DNA of 6,184 nucleotides. Source: Methanosarcinales archaeon. GTDB lineage: Archaea; Halobacteriota; Methanosarcinia; Methanosarcinales; Methanogasteraceae. The notes beneath the pieces are model-generated. The model saw only the letters and a program-made list of their open reading frames with translations, was not told where the DNA came from and did not search any database. This document shows positions 5,685 through 6,184 of this stretch, piece after piece. Numbering within the stretch: the first letter of the stretch is position 1; every line of letters starts with the position of its first letter. Location of the stretch: NCBI GenBank assembly GCA_030609345.1, contig JAUWCK010000071.1:1-6184 (forward strand), in the 5' to 3' direction. The position numbers and the translations under genes are program-made.

Positions 5685-6058
5685 CTTTCGATTGGTCGGA
5701 ATATTTGAAACTTGCACAGGAACTTGCTGGAGATGGTGCAGGTTCACCGAATGAAGAGGCTAAGTTGCGTTCTTCTATGAGCAGGGCTTACTATGCTGCC
5801 TTTTGTAAAGCACGAAATTACTTACGCGATATCGATGGGTATCAAATTTCACAGCATGTAAACGTTCATAAACATGTTCGAGATCAATTCAAAGATAGTT
5901 CTGATAAGTCACGTAAAAAGATAGGCACTGATCTAGATCGATTGAGAAAACGCAGAAACAAAGCAGATTATGATGATTTTGTAAATAAACTACCACAATT
6001 GACGATAATGTCTTTAAAATCATCTCATAATATTATCTCTACACTAAACACCCTCTAA
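5681..6058 (+). CDS. HEPN domain-containing protein (UPF0332 type), last gene of the cassette
   Basis: A 125-residue all-helical protein matching small HEPN proteins. The N-terminal helix carries SRAYYAAFCKARNYL (34-48), the strong signature of the UPF0332-like group, and a second conserved block is LRKRRNKADYDDF (88-100). HEPN proteins are often RNases or toxins, using an R-x(4-6)-H motif, and are common in toxin-antitoxin, abortive-infection and CRISPR effector systems. Here the equivalent segment is R92-N93-K-A-D96-Y97. The usual histidine is absent from it, as in many RNxADY-type members, so RNase activity cannot be assumed. The ATG at 5681 overlaps the upstream TGA (ATGA), fixing the start and coupling the genes. 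It is AT-rich like its two neighbours. A nucleotidyltransferase (MNT) partner, usual in HepT-MntA pairs, is not present, which sets this cassette apart. Confidence 0.85.
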   Translation: MTFDWSEYLKLAQELAGDGAGSPNEEAKLRSSMSRAYYAAFCKARNYLRDIDGYQISQHVNVHKHVRDQFKDSSDKSRKKIGTDLDRLRKRRNKADYDDFVNKLPQLTIMSLKSSHNIISTLNTL

Positions 6059-6184
6059 TTAAGAATGAGTCGGCATGATTTCACCCTACGTTTGTCCACG
6101 CGCACCCCGTCGCACGACCTCCGGCCCCGCGATGCCCCGCCCTTCAGAGGCTGTCCCACAATTCAAAATCACAACAAAAAGAAG
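6059..6184. other. Non-coding right edge with GC-rich patch
   Basis: No gene on either strand is supported. After the AT-rich cassette the composition changes abruptly: 30 of the 40 bases at 6121-6160 are G or C, including a repeated CCCCGC (6125-6130 and 6135-6140). The last bases are again A-rich. No tRNA or clear terminator is seen. Confidence 0.5.
6147..6164 (+). mobile_element. Possible terminal inverted repeat of an insertion sequence continuing beyond the window
   Basis: GAGGCTGTCCCACAATTC resembles the GGCTGTCCCA-type ends found on several bacterial and archaeal insertion sequences (for example IS1182-like ends, from memory). If so, the element body lies to the right, outside the window. 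No transposase or matching second end is visible, so this is only a suggestion. Confidence 0.25.

Noticed and set aside
6059..6184. A tRNA or att site ending the acquired cassette
   Set aside because: No cloverleaf arms or CCA-proximal pattern could be formed, and no direct repeat matching the region near 4340-4415 was found.

Overview
The window looks like a chromosomal segment of a euryarchaeon of the methanogen/ANME/alkane-oxidiser type (inference, no marker gene present). The evidence is an archaeal-type hypoxanthine/guanine phosphoribosyltransferase, a 401-residue archaeal GlmU-type nucleotidylyltransferase/acetyltransferase, TTTAWATA-like promoter boxes, an apparently leaderless start for glmU, and a stand-alone Cas4-like protein. 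All genes lie on the + strand.

Region 1 (1-1073) is the 3' end of hpt, overlapping by one base a Cas4-family protein that has no CRISPR neighbours in view and has lost the usual E-x-K catalytic pair. Region 2 (1074-4338) is an amino-sugar cluster. After a 102-base gap with a TATA box come a GlmU-like enzyme and GlmS, two of the three activities needed to make UDP-GlcNAc from fructose-6-phosphate. glmM is not in view.

The most unusual stretch is 2382-2535, between glmU and glmS. It is almost entirely consecutive short perfect hairpins with tiny loops. It is bounded by a 10-base direct repeat of the first codons of glmS (ATGTGCGGCA at 2383 and 2536). The upstream copy still sits behind a good Shine-Dalgarno sequence inside the end of glmU, and the reading frame from it runs 50 codons to a TAA that touches the glmS ATG. 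The simplest reading is a palindromic element of about 143 bp that inserted after the tenth base of an older glmS and duplicated the target. It left glmS intact and put a structured leader and a possible short upstream ORF in front of it. A possible relic of the element's right end follows glmS.

Region 3 (about 4339-6058) is visibly more AT-rich and looks acquired. It has its own TTTAAATA promoter box, then three tightly coupled genes: a 206-residue protein and a 215-residue protein of families I cannot name, and a 125-residue HEPN-domain protein of the UPF0332 kind. Tight coupling, sporadic-looking content and a terminal HEPN protein suggest a toxin-antitoxin or defence-type cassette, but this is not demonstrated. 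Region 4 (6059-6184) has no gene. It contains a short GC-rich patch and, at the edge, a sequence resembling the terminal inverted repeat of an insertion sequence.
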